Shown here one piece after another: positions 1-8,920 of a stretch of 64,000 nt of DNA (position 1 is the first letter of the stretch; every line of letters begins with the position of its first letter). Location of the stretch: assembly GCF_016598535.1 (NCBI RefSeq), contig NZ_CP066779.1, forward strand, positions 2,418,001 through 2,482,000. Reading direction: 5' to 3'. Origin of the DNA: Rhodococcus sp. P-2 (lineage in GTDB: Bacteria > Actinomycetota > Actinomycetes > Mycobacteriales > Mycobacteriaceae). The translations under genes and the position numbers were made by a program. A model generated the notes under the pieces. It worked only from the letters and a program-made list of their open reading frames with translations, had not been told where the DNA came from and did not search any database.

Positions 1-755
1 AGCACTTCGCATTCGCCCAGTGTCGTCGTCGCCTCGAGCGAGAGAAGATAACGATGAAGCGGGTTCTCGAGTTCACCGGGAATCGTGGAGATGTTCGGGC
101 TGATCCTCGGCAGCATGTGATCGCCGCTGAACAACAAACCTCTGTCCTCTTCCACGAAGCAGAGATGTCCGGGAGTGTGCCCCGGTGTCCATTGGGCCCG
201 GAGATTCCAACCGGGTAGGTCGAGTGAATCCCCATCTCCCAGAACAACGTCGATGGTTTCGTGCTCAGCGAACCGCACCAGGTCGACCCGAGACGCGTCG
301 AGCACTTCGGCCGGTGCACCGAGTTCGGACAACTGCAGGTTCCAGCCGGTGATGTCGTCGCGGGTCTGCTCGGGACCGTGGTATCCGAGAAGCGTCGCAT
401 CGGCCACGTGCATCGCAAGCGTCGCGCCGCTGACCTGCCGAAGACGCGGTGCCAGGCCGAAGTGATCGGGATGCAGGTGGGTGATTGCCGCATAGCGCAC
501 TTCGGAAACGTGGTATCCGATCGATGTAATGCCGTCGACGAGAGCCTGCCACGACTGTTCGTGATCCCAGCCGACGTCGATGAGGGCAAGTCCGTCGTCG
601 AGCGCGAGTGCGTAGACGAGTACGTAGCGCAAAGGGTTGTCCGGCATGGGAACAGGGATCGACCACAATCCGTCCCGGACTTGTTCCACCGGTGGAAGAA
701 CTTTGTTCGCCCACGCCTCACGTTGTGCGACACCCACGTCTTCGGTCACGATCAT
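1..755 (-). CDS. MBL-fold metallo-hydrolase, C-terminal part cut by the window edge
   Basis: Metallo-beta-lactamase-fold hydrolase, probably binding two metal ions and cleaving an ester or thioester. I translated the minus strand from an ATG at 755-753. The metal signature THLHPDHFG has its first His at residue 93, and a second metal segment, TPGHTPGH, lies near residue 200, followed by SGDH. About 251 residues are visible and the frame is still open at base 1, so the C-terminus is outside the window. The start codon overlaps the stop of the upstream acyl-CoA ligase gene (ATGA at 752-755), which implies translational coupling in one operon. The context suggests hydrolysis of a CoA-linked or lactone product of the ligase pathway. 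The substrate cannot be read from sequence. Confidence 0.88.
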   Translation of the reverse strand, partial: MIVTEDVGVAQREAWANKVLPPVEQVRDGLWSIPVPMPDNPLRYVLVYALALDDGLALIDVGWDHEQSWQALVDGITSIGYHVSEVRYAAITHLHPDHFGLAPRLRQVSGATLAMHVADATLLGYHGPEQTRDDITGWNLQLSELGAPAEVLDASRVDLVRFAEHETIDVVLGDGDSLDLPGWNLRAQWTPGHTPGHLCFVEEDRGLLFSGDHMLPRISPNISTIPGELENPLHRYLLSLEATTTLGECEV

Positions 756-2311
756 GATGCTTCTCCGCTCGCGTTCAGCATGGTCCGCAGGCTCGACTTG
801 AGCAGTTTTCCGCTCGCGTTGCGAGGTAGGGAGTCCACGAAATGGATCTGGCGAGGTTTCTTGTACGACGCCAACTTCGCTGTGCTGAAAGCGATCAACT
901 CGTCGACGCTTGGCATGTCGGCACCGTCGACCAGTTTGACCACCGCGGTGACGGATTCACCCCAGCGCTTGTCGGGAACCCCGACCACCGCGACCTCGGC
1001 GACCGAGGGGTGTTCGGCCAGAACGGATTCCACCTCGATCGGATAGACGTTCTCACCGCCGGTGATGATCATGTCCTTGAGTCGGTCGGTGACGAACAGA
1101 TACCCCTCGTCGTCCAGATGGCCGGCGTCCCCCGTCCGGAGGAAGCCGTCGTGGGTGAACAATTCGGCGGTCTCACGTTCACGTCGCCAGTACCCGCGAG
1201 TGTTGTTTCTACTGCGCGCGACGATCTCACCGGAATTGTTGGGCGGCAATTCCTCACCAGTGGTGACGTCTCGAATGGAGATCTCGACGCCGATCATCGG
1301 TTTTCCCGCAGAGCGGAGCAACTCCGAACGCGGTCCGCTTACGTGATGGTCGTAAGCACGAAGGACGGATACCGATCCCGTTGTCTCGGTCATCCCGTAT
1401 CGCTGGACGAATTTGCACTTCAAGACGGTCATCGCATGAGCGAGGAGCGCCGGAGTGATCGGCGACGCCCCGTAGGCGACCACCTCCAGGCTGGTCAGAT
1501 CGAAACTGTCGAGAGTGGGCAGATCTACCAGCGTCTGAATGACGGCAGGTACCAGAAATGCGTGGGTGACGTGGTGAGTCGCGATGGCATCAGCGACCCG
1601 AGCCGGCGCCAGGTCTCCGAGCAGCACCAATGGCACTCCGGCCGACAAGCACGTACTCATCCAGCCTGCACCGGCGATGTGAAAGAGAGGAAGTGCGTCG
1701 AGTGCGACTGCATTCGAACCGAATTCGTAGACATCGAACCCCTCGGGCTCGTTGTACAGATTCCGGTGCGTGGCCACGACGCCCTTGGGCCGGCCGGTTG
1801 TCCCGGACGTGTACAGCTGCAGAACTGCTGCGTCCGGATCGTGCCCCTGTCCGGGGTCGACGCCGGTCCCGGAGGCCACGAACTCCGCCCAGGTTCGCGA
1901 ATCCGGCAGGCCCCCTTCAGCTCCCACGGTTATGACCTCGATCTCCGGCAACGCTGAGGACATCGCCGCCGCCCCCGCGGCGAACTCGTCATCGACGATC
2001 AAGACGTCGAGCTCCGCGTCCTCGGCGATGTCGACGAGTTCGAGTGGGTTGAGCCGCCAGTTCAACGGGATGAACACTGCGCCCGCCTTCGCACACGCGA
2101 TGAAGGTTTCCGCACCTTCGAGCCCCATCCGCAGTAGCGCACCGACGCGAGCACCGGCAGCGGTCACTCCCGTCAGCGCACTCGCCAAGGCACTGGTCTC
2201 GCCATCCAGCGCAGCCCATGTCAAAGTTCGGTCGCCGCACGTGATCGCCGGATCGGACGGCCGTGTCGACGCCGAGTGGCGTATCCGGTTGGGCAGGTGA
2301 AGCTCGCTCAC
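752..2311 (-). CDS. AMP-forming acyl-CoA ligase (FadD-like)
   Basis: Adenylate-forming ligase of 519 aa that should activate a carboxylic acid to its CoA thioester through an acyl-AMP. The P-loop-like motif YTSGTTGRPKG lies near residue 167, the YGMTETTG motif follows, then the hinge TGDAGHLDDEGYLFVTDRLK and the C-terminal catalytic-Lys region NASGKLLK. Length is normal for medium/long-chain or aromatic acid ligases. The start at 2311 opens directly into the conserved N-terminal domain. It is divergent from the LysR gene at 2499, which is a candidate regulator, and its stop overlaps the start of the downstream metallo-hydrolase. The substrate is unknown: the family also contains cyclohexanecarboxylate, benzoate and fatty acid ligases. 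Confidence 0.93.
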   Translation of the reverse strand: MSELHLPNRIRHSASTRPSDPAITCGDRTLTWAALDGETSALASALTGVTAAGARVGALLRMGLEGAETFIACAKAGAVFIPLNWRLNPLELVDIAEDAELDVLIVDDEFAAGAAAMSSALPEIEVITVGAEGGLPDSRTWAEFVASGTGVDPGQGHDPDAAVLQLYTSGTTGRPKGVVATHRNLYNEPEGFDVYEFGSNAVALDALPLFHIAGAGWMSTCLSAGVPLVLLGDLAPARVADAIATHHVTHAFLVPAVIQTLVDLPTLDSFDLTSLEVVAYGASPITPALLAHAMTVLKCKFVQRYGMTETTGSVSVLRAYDHHVSGPRSELLRSAGKPMIGVEISIRDVTTGEELPPNNSGEIVARSRNNTRGYWRRERETAELFTHDGFLRTGDAGHLDDEGYLFVTDRLKDMIITGGENVYPIEVESVLAEHPSVAEVAVVGVPDKRWGESVTAVVKLVDGADMPSVDELIAFSTAKLASYKKPRQIHFVDSLPRNASGKLLKSSLRTMLNASGEAS

Positions 2312-2382
2312 ATCACGCTCCTGTGTTCCAGGTACTCACCGAGCACGAACCGCGGTCGGTGGTACTGGAACAGTCGACCATC

Positions 2383-2428
2383 GCTATGGCCTGCGCCACA
2401 AAGACGAGAAGGCGCACAGAGCCATAGC
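2383..2428. promoter_or_regulatory. nested inverted repeat in the ligase/LysR divergent promoter
   Basis: In the 187-bp gap between the divergent ligase (2311) and LysR (2499) genes, an 8-bp arm at 2383-2390 (GCTATGGC) is repeated inverted at 2421-2428. Inside it a second inverted pair, TGCGCC at 2392-2397 and GGCGCA at 2411-2416, is nested. LysR regulators normally bind dyads upstream of the divergent target gene, so this is a candidate binding site. In a LysR transcript it could also form an imperfect hairpin. Confidence 0.4.
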
Positions 2429-2498
2429 TCAGACCTATGTCTGCAGGTCGCAGCACGTCACCACCGCCAAGGTCCGGTCATCTGGGAGAATTTGCCAG

Positions 2499-3443
2499 AT
2501 GCAGGCAACCGGGATGGACATACGCAGCGCACAGTATCTCGTCGCCGTTGTCGATCACGGCAGCGTCACCGCCGCCGCGGACGTCCTGCGTATCTCGCAA
2601 CCGTCACTCTCGCAGGCCGTACGCAACCTCGAACGAGCACTCGGAGCCACACTCTTCGAGCGCACCACTCGCGGTTTGGCTCCCACCGCAGTCGGACTGG
2701 CAATTGCCGATTCTGCACGTGCGTTGCTCGCCGACGTTGCTCGGGCCGAATCCGCCGTGGCCGCAGTAACCGCTTTGCGCGCCGGGGAACTCGCCATAGC
2801 TGTTCAGTCCGATCTTGCCATCGACCCTGTTGCAGAGGTCGCCGGACGCCTCCATCTGACGGCACCCGGAATTCGATTCTCCACGAACGCCGTCGCGAAC
2901 GCGCAGGACGTGCGCGCACTGGTCAGAGCAGGTACGTGTGAACTCGGGTTTCTCGAGACCCACCCGGGTACCGATGTCTCCGACGGGCTTCGAGAAATTG
3001 CCGTGAGTAGCCAGGAAACGGTCTTGTCGATCCCCGTTCGCCTGGCCACAGACCTCCCCGATCCGGTTCCGCGCGCCGTGGTTACGCACCTGCCGATGGT
3101 GGTCGAGGCATCGACAGTTCGGCGCGGGCATTCGATCGACGACGATCTGGACCTCGCCAACGTCGTCGTGGAAGTGCCTGATCGCCTTGCCGTCCGGGAA
3201 ATGGTCGGGCAGGGTGTAGGCGCCGCGCTGCTGCCCAGATCGATCGCCGAACAAGACTCCCCAGCGTCCGAGGTTCGCTCGCTCTTCCCGCCCATCACGC
3301 GGCAGACGATCTTGATCTACCGCGACGGCCCACTCTCGCCGGCCGGGTCCGCGTACATCGAGAACGTCTCAACACGTCACAAGCCGTCTACGAACAGCCT
3401 GCCCAACGGCGAGAGCGTATCCGGATCGAACTCGACGCCGTAA
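2499..3443 (+). CDS. LysR-family transcriptional regulator
   Basis: LysR-type regulator of 314 aa. The N-terminal winged HTH carries the family pattern (AQYLVAVVDHGSVTAAADVLRIS, then QPSLSQAVRNLE) in roughly the first 65 residues, followed by a co-inducer-binding domain. A GGGAGA ribosome site lies about 11 nt before the ATG at 2499; an ATG at 2514 is an alternative start and fits the usual LysR N-terminus. It is divergent from the acyl-CoA ligase/metallo-hydrolase operon and is its likely regulator. The last 67 bp overlap, on opposite strands, the 3' end of another LysR gene. The C-terminal tail rich in Ser, Asn and Pro (about residues 285-314) lies in that overlap and looks non-domain. Confidence 0.88.
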   Translation: MQATGMDIRSAQYLVAVVDHGSVTAAADVLRISQPSLSQAVRNLERALGATLFERTTRGLAPTAVGLAIADSARALLADVARAESAVAAVTALRAGELAIAVQSDLAIDPVAEVAGRLHLTAPGIRFSTNAVANAQDVRALVRAGTCELGFLETHPGTDVSDGLREIAVSSQETVLSIPVRLATDLPDPVPRAVVTHLPMVVEASTVRRGHSIDDDLDLANVVVEVPDRLAVREMVGQGVGAALLPRSIAEQDSPASEVRSLFPPITRQTILIYRDGPLSPAGSAYIENVSTRHKPSTNSLPNGESVSGSNSTP

Positions 3444-4267
3444 TTCAGTGAGATCGGAGGCTCCACCGGAAATATCTCCGCGCCGGACGCGACCGATCTC
3501 TCGGCCAGCGAACGCTCCATGAATGCCATACCCAAACCCGCAAAGACGAACGCGCCGACGGTCTCCCGCTGCGACAACTGCGTCGACATCCGAGTCCGGG
3601 CCCCGGCGGCCTGCAGGGACGACTCGATGGCAAGCCGAGCCCGCGAGTGTTTGAGCACACCCACCACGGGGAGATCGGGCAACGCCGTCAATGACACCGG
3701 CTCTCCCGCAGCGGGTTTCACACCATTCGGCCAGACGCCAGGATGAACCCCCGACGGCACTGCCAGCCAGTATTCGTTCACCCCGATCACTTTCGTGGAC
3801 AGCGCCGACATGTCGGGTGGCCAATAGCTGAAGACCACCTCGCATGCGCCGTCTGCCAACACCTGCTCAGACGTTGCACCCTGCGGCAGTTCACCGACCC
3901 GAACGGTCACAGCAGGCCACCGCTCACGAAAGTCCGCCACGATGCGTGCGATCGGACCTTCGAGACCATGTGCCGCGGAGCAGATGTCGAGCCGCCCACG
4001 AGGCTCGTCGGCCGTACCGATCGCGACGTTGAATCCGGCCGCACTGCTGCGCATCATCTGCCTCGCCGGCCCTACCAACGCCCGACCTGCCGCCGTCAGA
4101 ACCAATCCACGACCGACTCGGTGAAACAGTTCGACTCCGAGTTCACGCTCGAGACCACGAATACCCTGCGACAGCGACGGCTTGGTGACCGACAGATTCT
4201 GCGCAGCCGTCGACAAGGACTCCCCACCGGCAACGGCAAGGAAGTACTCGATCTGACGTAGGTCCAC
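3377..4267 (-). CDS. LysR-family transcriptional regulator
   Basis: LysR-type regulator of 296 aa, opening with the typical MDLRQIEYFLAVAGGESLST followed by AAQNLSVTKPSLSQGIRGLE, a clean N-terminal HTH. A substrate-binding domain fills residues 90-290. It is convergent with the LysR gene at 2499 (67 bp antisense overlap) and divergent from the metallophosphoesterase gene starting at 4449. The two LysR proteins share family architecture only, with little shared sequence outside the HTH, so they look like separate acquisitions rather than a recent duplication. Effector and targets are unknown. Confidence 0.88.
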   Translation of the reverse strand: MDLRQIEYFLAVAGGESLSTAAQNLSVTKPSLSQGIRGLERELGVELFHRVGRGLVLTAAGRALVGPARQMMRSSAAGFNVAIGTADEPRGRLDICSAAHGLEGPIARIVADFRERWPAVTVRVGELPQGATSEQVLADGACEVVFSYWPPDMSALSTKVIGVNEYWLAVPSGVHPGVWPNGVKPAAGEPVSLTALPDLPVVGVLKHSRARLAIESSLQAAGARTRMSTQLSQRETVGAFVFAGLGMAFMERSLAERSVASGAEIFPVEPPISLNYGVEFDPDTLSPLGRLFVDGL

Positions 4268-4385
4268 GGCATCGACTTTGCCACAAGCGCGGCCGACAGT
4301 ACCGCCGGCAAGCGCGGACGGTGTTCATACACGCTTCACTAGTCGGACATACAGGACACACCTTTTTCTACCCGGCGCCACCTAC

Positions 4386-4409
4386 CGTAATTGGTCCAGA
4401 CCAATTACG
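4386..4409. promoter_or_regulatory. 24-bp perfect palindrome upstream of the metallophosphoesterase gene
   Basis: Two perfect 11-bp arms (CGTAATTGGTC at 4386-4396 and its inverse at 4399-4409) flank a 2-bp CA spacer. It ends 39 bp before the GTG of the metallophosphoesterase gene and 119 bp from the divergent LysR start. The TGGTC/GACCA half-sites resemble operators of FadR-subfamily GntR repressors. It is not LysR-like, so the regulator is probably encoded elsewhere. Confidence 0.62.
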
Positions 4410-4448
4410 TATGGGTCTGAACCACCGCGTCGAAGACAAGGAATCCTC

Positions 4449-6119
4449 GTGAGACGTACGACCATCGCGATAGCAGCCGTGACCGCGGCTCTCGCCGTTC
4501 CCGGCATCGCCCCCGCCGAATCCCACGCCGAACCCACTTGGGGCAGTTCGTCCTTCGAATGGGGTAGCTCTTCGGGCGAGAACAACACGCCACCCGCAGC
4601 TCCCGGCGTCAGCGTCCCCGGCGGACGGTACGAGCACCCCGTCGACCTGACCTTCACCGCCGAGCGCGGCGCCACCGTCCGCTACACCTTGGACGGAACG
4701 ACACCCACCACCGACAGCCAAGCTGCCACGCCAGGACGTCCGTTGCAGATCGCACAGGACACCAACGTCACTGTCGCCGCTTTCCGCGGCGATCACGCGA
4801 GTGCGGCCGTCTCGTTCGGCTACCTGATCAAGACCTCGGAAAAGCCGCTGGCTCAGGTCGTCGTAATGTCCGACGTCCACGTCGGCGATCACGCGAACAA
4901 TGACAAGAAGTACGAAAGCTTCTTCGACACAATCGGTTCCATCTTCCCGAAACCCGACGCGATCCTCTCCAACGGCGACATGATCAACGACAACGGAGAC
5001 GGCAAGGGGCCCGACCACAAGATCGTCGCAGAAATCTTCCAGGCAAACCTCGCCAGGAAGGGCATGAACGAGACACAACTCCTGATCTCCAACGGCAATC
5101 ACGATGCAAGTCTCGCGGCGATCAGAGCCGGATATCCGGCGGAGTGGTTCCCGGATTCCGGTGGCGGATACTACGAATCCGACGTCAGCGGTGTCCATCT
5201 CTTCACGGTCAACACCGAGACATACAACAATGATTCAGCGCAACGTAATTGGCTGAAGTCCCGCCTGACCGAAATCACCGCGGAATCCGGAAACCTGACC
5301 AAGCCGATCCTGGTCCAGGGACACCGGCCGGCAAGCAACACAGCCATGGACGGCCAACAGGCGTCGAATCCTCGACTGACCGAAGACTTGAGTGCCTTCC
5401 CTCAGGCAATTTTCTTCTCCGGGCACTCGCACCTGAACAACAACGACGACCGGTCGATCCATCAGCGCGACTTCACGGCGGTCAACGACGGCTCGATGTC
5501 GTACATCGAGATCGATCACGGCTACCAGATGGTGACCGAATCCGGTCTCGCGAACCGTTTCGAATCACCCACTGCCCAAGCGCTCTTCGTGGAGGTCTAC
5601 CAGGACCGCACGGAAATCAACCGCATCAACATGGCGGCCGACAAGCACGACATCTACACCGGAGGCGCGTGGTCGGCCAACTGGCAGCCGCCGTACTCGA
5701 GCGCGGGCACGCTGAGCGGCCCGGGGTGGACGGTCGAACTCGACGGGTCGACCAACCAGCAGATCAAGGACAACTTCCGCTACACCTCCGGTGCACGCAA
5801 CACGAATGCACCGGAATTCACCACGGCCACCCCGCTCTCGGTGAGCACCGGAGCGAACGGTGAAGCAGCGCTACGGATCGCGCAGGCGAAGGACGACCAG
5901 ATGGTCCATCACTATGCCGTCGAGATCACGGACACAGCCACCGGGGCGAAGGTCGTCTCGTCGAAGGTGCTCTCCGACTTCTACTTCATGCCACGACCGA
6001 ACAGCCTCGACATTCCGATTCCCGATGCAGCAGCGGGCACAGCATACGAAGCCCGTGTCGAAGCCGTTGACGCATACGGTAACCGGTCACCGGTGACGAC
6101 TCTGGCCTTCACCCGCTGA
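4449..6119 (+). CDS. secreted metallophosphoesterase with a chitobiase-type N-terminal domain
   Basis: Exported calcineurin-like phosphoesterase of 556 aa. The GTG at 4449 is chosen because it opens a classical Sec signal peptide (RR near the N-terminus, a hydrophobic Ala/Val stretch, cleavage after SHA near residue 27). Residues about 53-130 look like the chitobiase/beta-hexosaminidase C-terminal Ig-like fold (YTLDGTTPT pattern). The catalytic domain shows SDVH (D142, H144), NGD, NGNHD (N215-D219), GH near 295 and GHSH (H326, H328), so all metal ligands appear intact. The last 120 residues form a beta-rich domain. It probably acts on a phosphorylated or nucleotide substrate outside the membrane. 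A 24-bp palindrome lies just upstream and a strong terminator just downstream, so it is likely monocistronic. Confidence 0.9.
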   Translation: MRRTTIAIAAVTAALAVPGIAPAESHAEPTWGSSSFEWGSSSGENNTPPAAPGVSVPGGRYEHPVDLTFTAERGATVRYTLDGTTPTTDSQAATPGRPLQIAQDTNVTVAAFRGDHASAAVSFGYLIKTSEKPLAQVVVMSDVHVGDHANNDKKYESFFDTIGSIFPKPDAILSNGDMINDNGDGKGPDHKIVAEIFQANLARKGMNETQLLISNGNHDASLAAIRAGYPAEWFPDSGGGYYESDVSGVHLFTVNTETYNNDSAQRNWLKSRLTEITAESGNLTKPILVQGHRPASNTAMDGQQASNPRLTEDLSAFPQAIFFSGHSHLNNNDDRSIHQRDFTAVNDGSMSYIEIDHGYQMVTESGLANRFESPTAQALFVEVYQDRTEINRINMAADKHDIYTGGAWSANWQPPYSSAGTLSGPGWTVELDGSTNQQIKDNFRYTSGARNTNAPEFTTATPLSVSTGANGEAALRIAQAKDDQMVHHYAVEITDTATGAKVVSSKVLSDFYFMPRPNSLDIPIPDAAAGTAYEARVEAVDAYGNRSPVTTLAFTR

Positions 6120-6152
6120 TTTTTACCCGTCAGCTTACTGATCTGACACGAC

Positions 6153-6184
6153 AAGCGGCACCGCGCATGTTCGCGGTGCCGCTT
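6153..6184. terminator. bidirectional hairpin terminator
   Basis: Perfect 13-bp arms (AAGCGGCACCGCG at 6153-6165 and its inverse at 6172-6184) enclose a 6-nt loop. It lies between the convergent metallophosphoesterase (stop 6119) and acyl-CoA dehydrogenase (stop 6191) genes. T-richness is poor on both sides, as is usual in actinomycetes. Confidence 0.85.
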
Positions 6185-6190
6185 CTCGGC

Positions 6191-7381
6191 TCAGTTGTAG
6201 GTGCGCAACAGGCCCTTGCTGATGATCTGCTTCTGGATGTCGCTGGTGCCTTCACCGATCAGAAGGAACGGTGCCTCACGCATCAACCGCTCGATCTCGT
6301 ATTCCTTGGAGTAGCCGTACCCGCCGTGGATGCGGAAACTGTCCTGTGTGACCTCCGAGCAGAATTCGCTCGCCAGATACTTCGCCATACCTGCTGCGAC
6401 GTCGTTGCGCTCGCCCGAGTCCTTGAGTCTGGCAGCATTGACCATCATCAGATGGGCCGCTTCGACTTTGGTGCCCATCTCGGCGATCCGGAATGCGATG
6501 GCCTGATGTTCGGCGATCGGTTTGCCGAACGTCTCTCGTTGTTTGGCGTAGGTGACAGCCAGTTCGAAAGCACGCTGGGCGATTCCGCACGCGCGAGCGG
6601 CGACGTTGACCCGGCCGACCTCGACGCCGTCCATCATGTGCCGAAATCCCAAGCCAGGGGTGCCACCGAGAACCTCTTCCGCTCCGATCTCGAAACCGTC
6701 GAAGATCATCTCGGTGGTGTCGATTCCCTTGTAGCCCATCTTCTCGAGCTTCCCCGGAATGGTCAGGCCCGGGAGTACCTCACCGAAACCTGCCGGCTTC
6801 TCGATCAATATCGTCGTCAGATTGTTGTGCGGCTTCTCCGCACCCTCGTCCGTCTTGACCAGGACTGCCACCAACGTCGACGAACCACCGTTGGTCAGCC
6901 ACATCTTCTGCCCGGTGATCACGTAATCGCCGGACTCCGTGCGCTTCGCCTTGGTCGATATCGCAGCAACATCTGAGCCCAGTGCGGGCTCCGACATGGA
7001 GAAAGCGCCGGTGAGCTCCCCGGAAGCCAGACGCGGCAGGTACTTCGCCTTCTGTTCCGGCGTCCCGTGCGCGGAAATCATGTGGGCCACGATGAAATGG
7101 GTGTTGATGACACCGGACACGCTCATCCATCCGCGGGCCAGCTCTTCGACACACAGTGCGTAGGTGAGCAGTGATTCGCCGATACCCCCGAACTCGGGGT
7201 CGATGGTCAGACCGAACAGGCCCATGTCCTTCATCTGCTCGACGATGTCGGTCGGGTACGTATCCGTGTGTTCGAGTTCCTGCGCCGCGGGGATGACCAC
7301 CCGATCGACGAACTCGCGTACCGCCCCGACGATATCGGTCTGGGTTTCGGTCAATCCCGCCGTCTGCGCCAAACGAGTCAC
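6191..7381 (-). CDS. acyl-CoA dehydrogenase
   Basis: FAD-dependent acyl-CoA dehydrogenase of 396 aa that should introduce a 2,3-double bond into an acyl-CoA. Visible signatures are FSMSEPALGSDVAA (substrate/FAD region near residue 132), WLTNGG near 162, the QRETFGKPIAEHQA segment and, near the C-terminus, RIHGGYGYSKEYEIER followed by GEGTSDIQ, whose Glu is at the usual catalytic-base position of short/medium-chain enzymes. It is divergent from a thiolase gene across a 309-bp intergenic region, so the two may be co-regulated for the second and last steps of one beta-oxidation route. The chain-length or branch preference cannot be assigned. Confidence 0.93.
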   Translation of the reverse strand: MTRLAQTAGLTETQTDIVGAVREFVDRVVIPAAQELEHTDTYPTDIVEQMKDMGLFGLTIDPEFGGIGESLLTYALCVEELARGWMSVSGVINTHFIVAHMISAHGTPEQKAKYLPRLASGELTGAFSMSEPALGSDVAAISTKAKRTESGDYVITGQKMWLTNGGSSTLVAVLVKTDEGAEKPHNNLTTILIEKPAGFGEVLPGLTIPGKLEKMGYKGIDTTEMIFDGFEIGAEEVLGGTPGLGFRHMMDGVEVGRVNVAARACGIAQRAFELAVTYAKQRETFGKPIAEHQAIAFRIAEMGTKVEAAHLMMVNAARLKDSGERNDVAAGMAKYLASEFCSEVTQDSFRIHGGYGYSKEYEIERLMREAPFLLIGEGTSDIQKQIISKGLLRTYN

Positions 7382-7690
7382 TGTTCCACCTGTCAGTCGG
7401 TACTTTGTGCTCTCCTGTCGACGAAACTGATTCGACTCCAGGAACTTTCATCCCACCACGACGTGTGTGCGGCAGAGACGCTGCATCCATTCAATCCCCG
7501 AACGGTATATGTGTCAAAGTCGATTTCGCATACGAACCGTATGGCGGAAACTATGTCCGAACAGGTCATTCCTGCTGTTGACAACCGCGCCACGCGTGCT
7601 GGATATTCGAGTGAGCAGGTCGCGGTGGGCCCTTCGATCGGCCCGTTCACGCGACGCATTCCCCACCTCTCCTCGAGACAGGCACATTCC
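7382..7690. promoter_or_regulatory. divergent promoter region with a 15-bp palindrome
   Basis: This 309-bp stretch separates the divergent acyl-CoA dehydrogenase and thiolase genes. I see no convincing gene in it. It contains a perfect 6-bp-arm palindrome, CATACG-AAC-CGTATG, at 7529-7543. A related half, GAACGGTATATG, lies at 7499-7510 and matches GAACCGTATGGC at 7535-7546, giving a direct repeat about 36 bp apart. TetR-type regulators of acyl-CoA genes often bind such sites. No regulator gene is adjacent. Confidence 0.4.
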
Positions 7691-8920
7691 ATGCACGACG
7701 CAGTCATCTGTGAACCCGTTCGCACCCCGGTGGGCGGATTCGGCGGAGTCTTCAAAGACGTTCCCGTCACCACACTCGCCAGCACTGTTGTGCGTGGCCT
7801 CGTCGAACGAACCGGCATTGCGTCCACCGATGTCGACGACGTCATCTTCGGTCAGGGTTACGCCAACGGAGAGGCCGCAGCCATCGGGCGAATCGCGGCA
7901 CTCGACGCCGGTCTCGACGTATCCGTTCCCGGAATACAACTCGATCGCCGTTGCGGTTCGGGATTGCAGGCGATCATCTACGCCGCGATGCAGGTACAGA
8001 CCGGGATGAGTGATCTGGTCATCGCCGGCGGCGCCGAGAGCATGAGCGGAACCGAGTTCTACTCCACCGACATGCGTTGGGGCACAAAGCGCCCTTCCGT
8101 CGAGTTCCACGACCGATTGGCCAAACCGCGCACGAACTCCGGCGGAGTCAACTTTCCGGTCGAAGGAGGCATGATCGAGACCGCCGAGAACTTGCGCCGC
8201 GAGTACTCGATCACCCGCGACGAACAGGACCGATACGCAGTGCGATCGCACGAACGGGCCGTTCACGCCCAGGACAGCGGGTACTTCGACGACGAGACCA
8301 TTCCCGTTTCGGTGCTCGGGCGCCGTGGTGAGCAGACAGTCGTCACCCGCGACGAGCATCCGCGCCGGGGGATTCAGCTGTCCGATCTTGCTGCACTGCG
8401 CCCCATTCGAGGTCGCGTCGACCCCGAAGCCACAGTCACCGCCGGAAACGCCTGCGGCCAGAACGACGCCGGAGCTGCGGCCATCGTCACCACTGCGGCC
8501 AACGCGGAACGACTGGGCCTGCGTCCGTTCGCGAAACTGGTCAGTTGGGGCGTCGCCGGTGTGGAGCCGAACCGGATGGGCATCGGCCCGGTGCCAGCGG
8601 TAGCGAAAGCCCTCTCCCGTGTCGACCTGTCGCTCGGCGACATCGACCTCATCGAAGTCAACGAGGCCTTCGCCGCACAGGTTCTCGCGTGCGCCAAGGC
8701 TTGGGGATTGAGCGCGCAGGACATCGAGGAGCGCTTCAACGTCAACGGTTCCGGGATCTCGCTCGGACATCCTGTCGGCGCTACCGGCGGACGGATCCTC
8801 GCCAATCTGCTGCGCGAACTCGACCGACGCCAGGCACGGTACGGGATCGAGACCATGTGCATCGGTGGCGGACAAGGGATTGCAGCGGTGTTCGAGAACC
8901 TGCGACGTGAGAAGCGTTAA
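7691..8920 (+). CDS. thiolase (acetyl-CoA C-acetyltransferase family)
   Basis: Thiolase of 409 aa that should cleave a 3-oxoacyl-CoA with CoA, releasing acetyl-CoA or propionyl-CoA. The ATG at 7691 is preferred because the conserved thiolase N-terminus (AVICEPVRTPVGGFGG) starts right there; the upstream open frame has no family similarity. The nucleophile is C88 in RRCGSGLQA. The other motifs are present: NEAFAAQ, GHPVGATGGR and, at the C-terminus, CIGGGQG. It is divergent from the acyl-CoA dehydrogenase at 6191 and ends on a TTAA shared with the stop of the convergent CoA transferase gene. Confidence 0.93.
   Translation: MHDAVICEPVRTPVGGFGGVFKDVPVTTLASTVVRGLVERTGIASTDVDDVIFGQGYANGEAAAIGRIAALDAGLDVSVPGIQLDRRCGSGLQAIIYAAMQVQTGMSDLVIAGGAESMSGTEFYSTDMRWGTKRPSVEFHDRLAKPRTNSGGVNFPVEGGMIETAENLRREYSITRDEQDRYAVRSHERAVHAQDSGYFDDETIPVSVLGRRGEQTVVTRDEHPRRGIQLSDLAALRPIRGRVDPEATVTAGNACGQNDAGAAAIVTTAANAERLGLRPFAKLVSWGVAGVEPNRMGIGPVPAVAKALSRVDLSLGDIDLIEVNEAFAAQVLACAKAWGLSAQDIEERFNVNGSGISLGHPVGATGGRILANLLRELDRRQARYGIETMCIGGGQGIAAVFENLRREKR

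Noticed and set aside
7268-7690. N-terminal extension of the thiolase by 141 codons
   Set aside because: The extension overlaps the divergent acyl-CoA dehydrogenase gene and promoter region and has no thiolase similarity; the family N-terminus begins at 7691.
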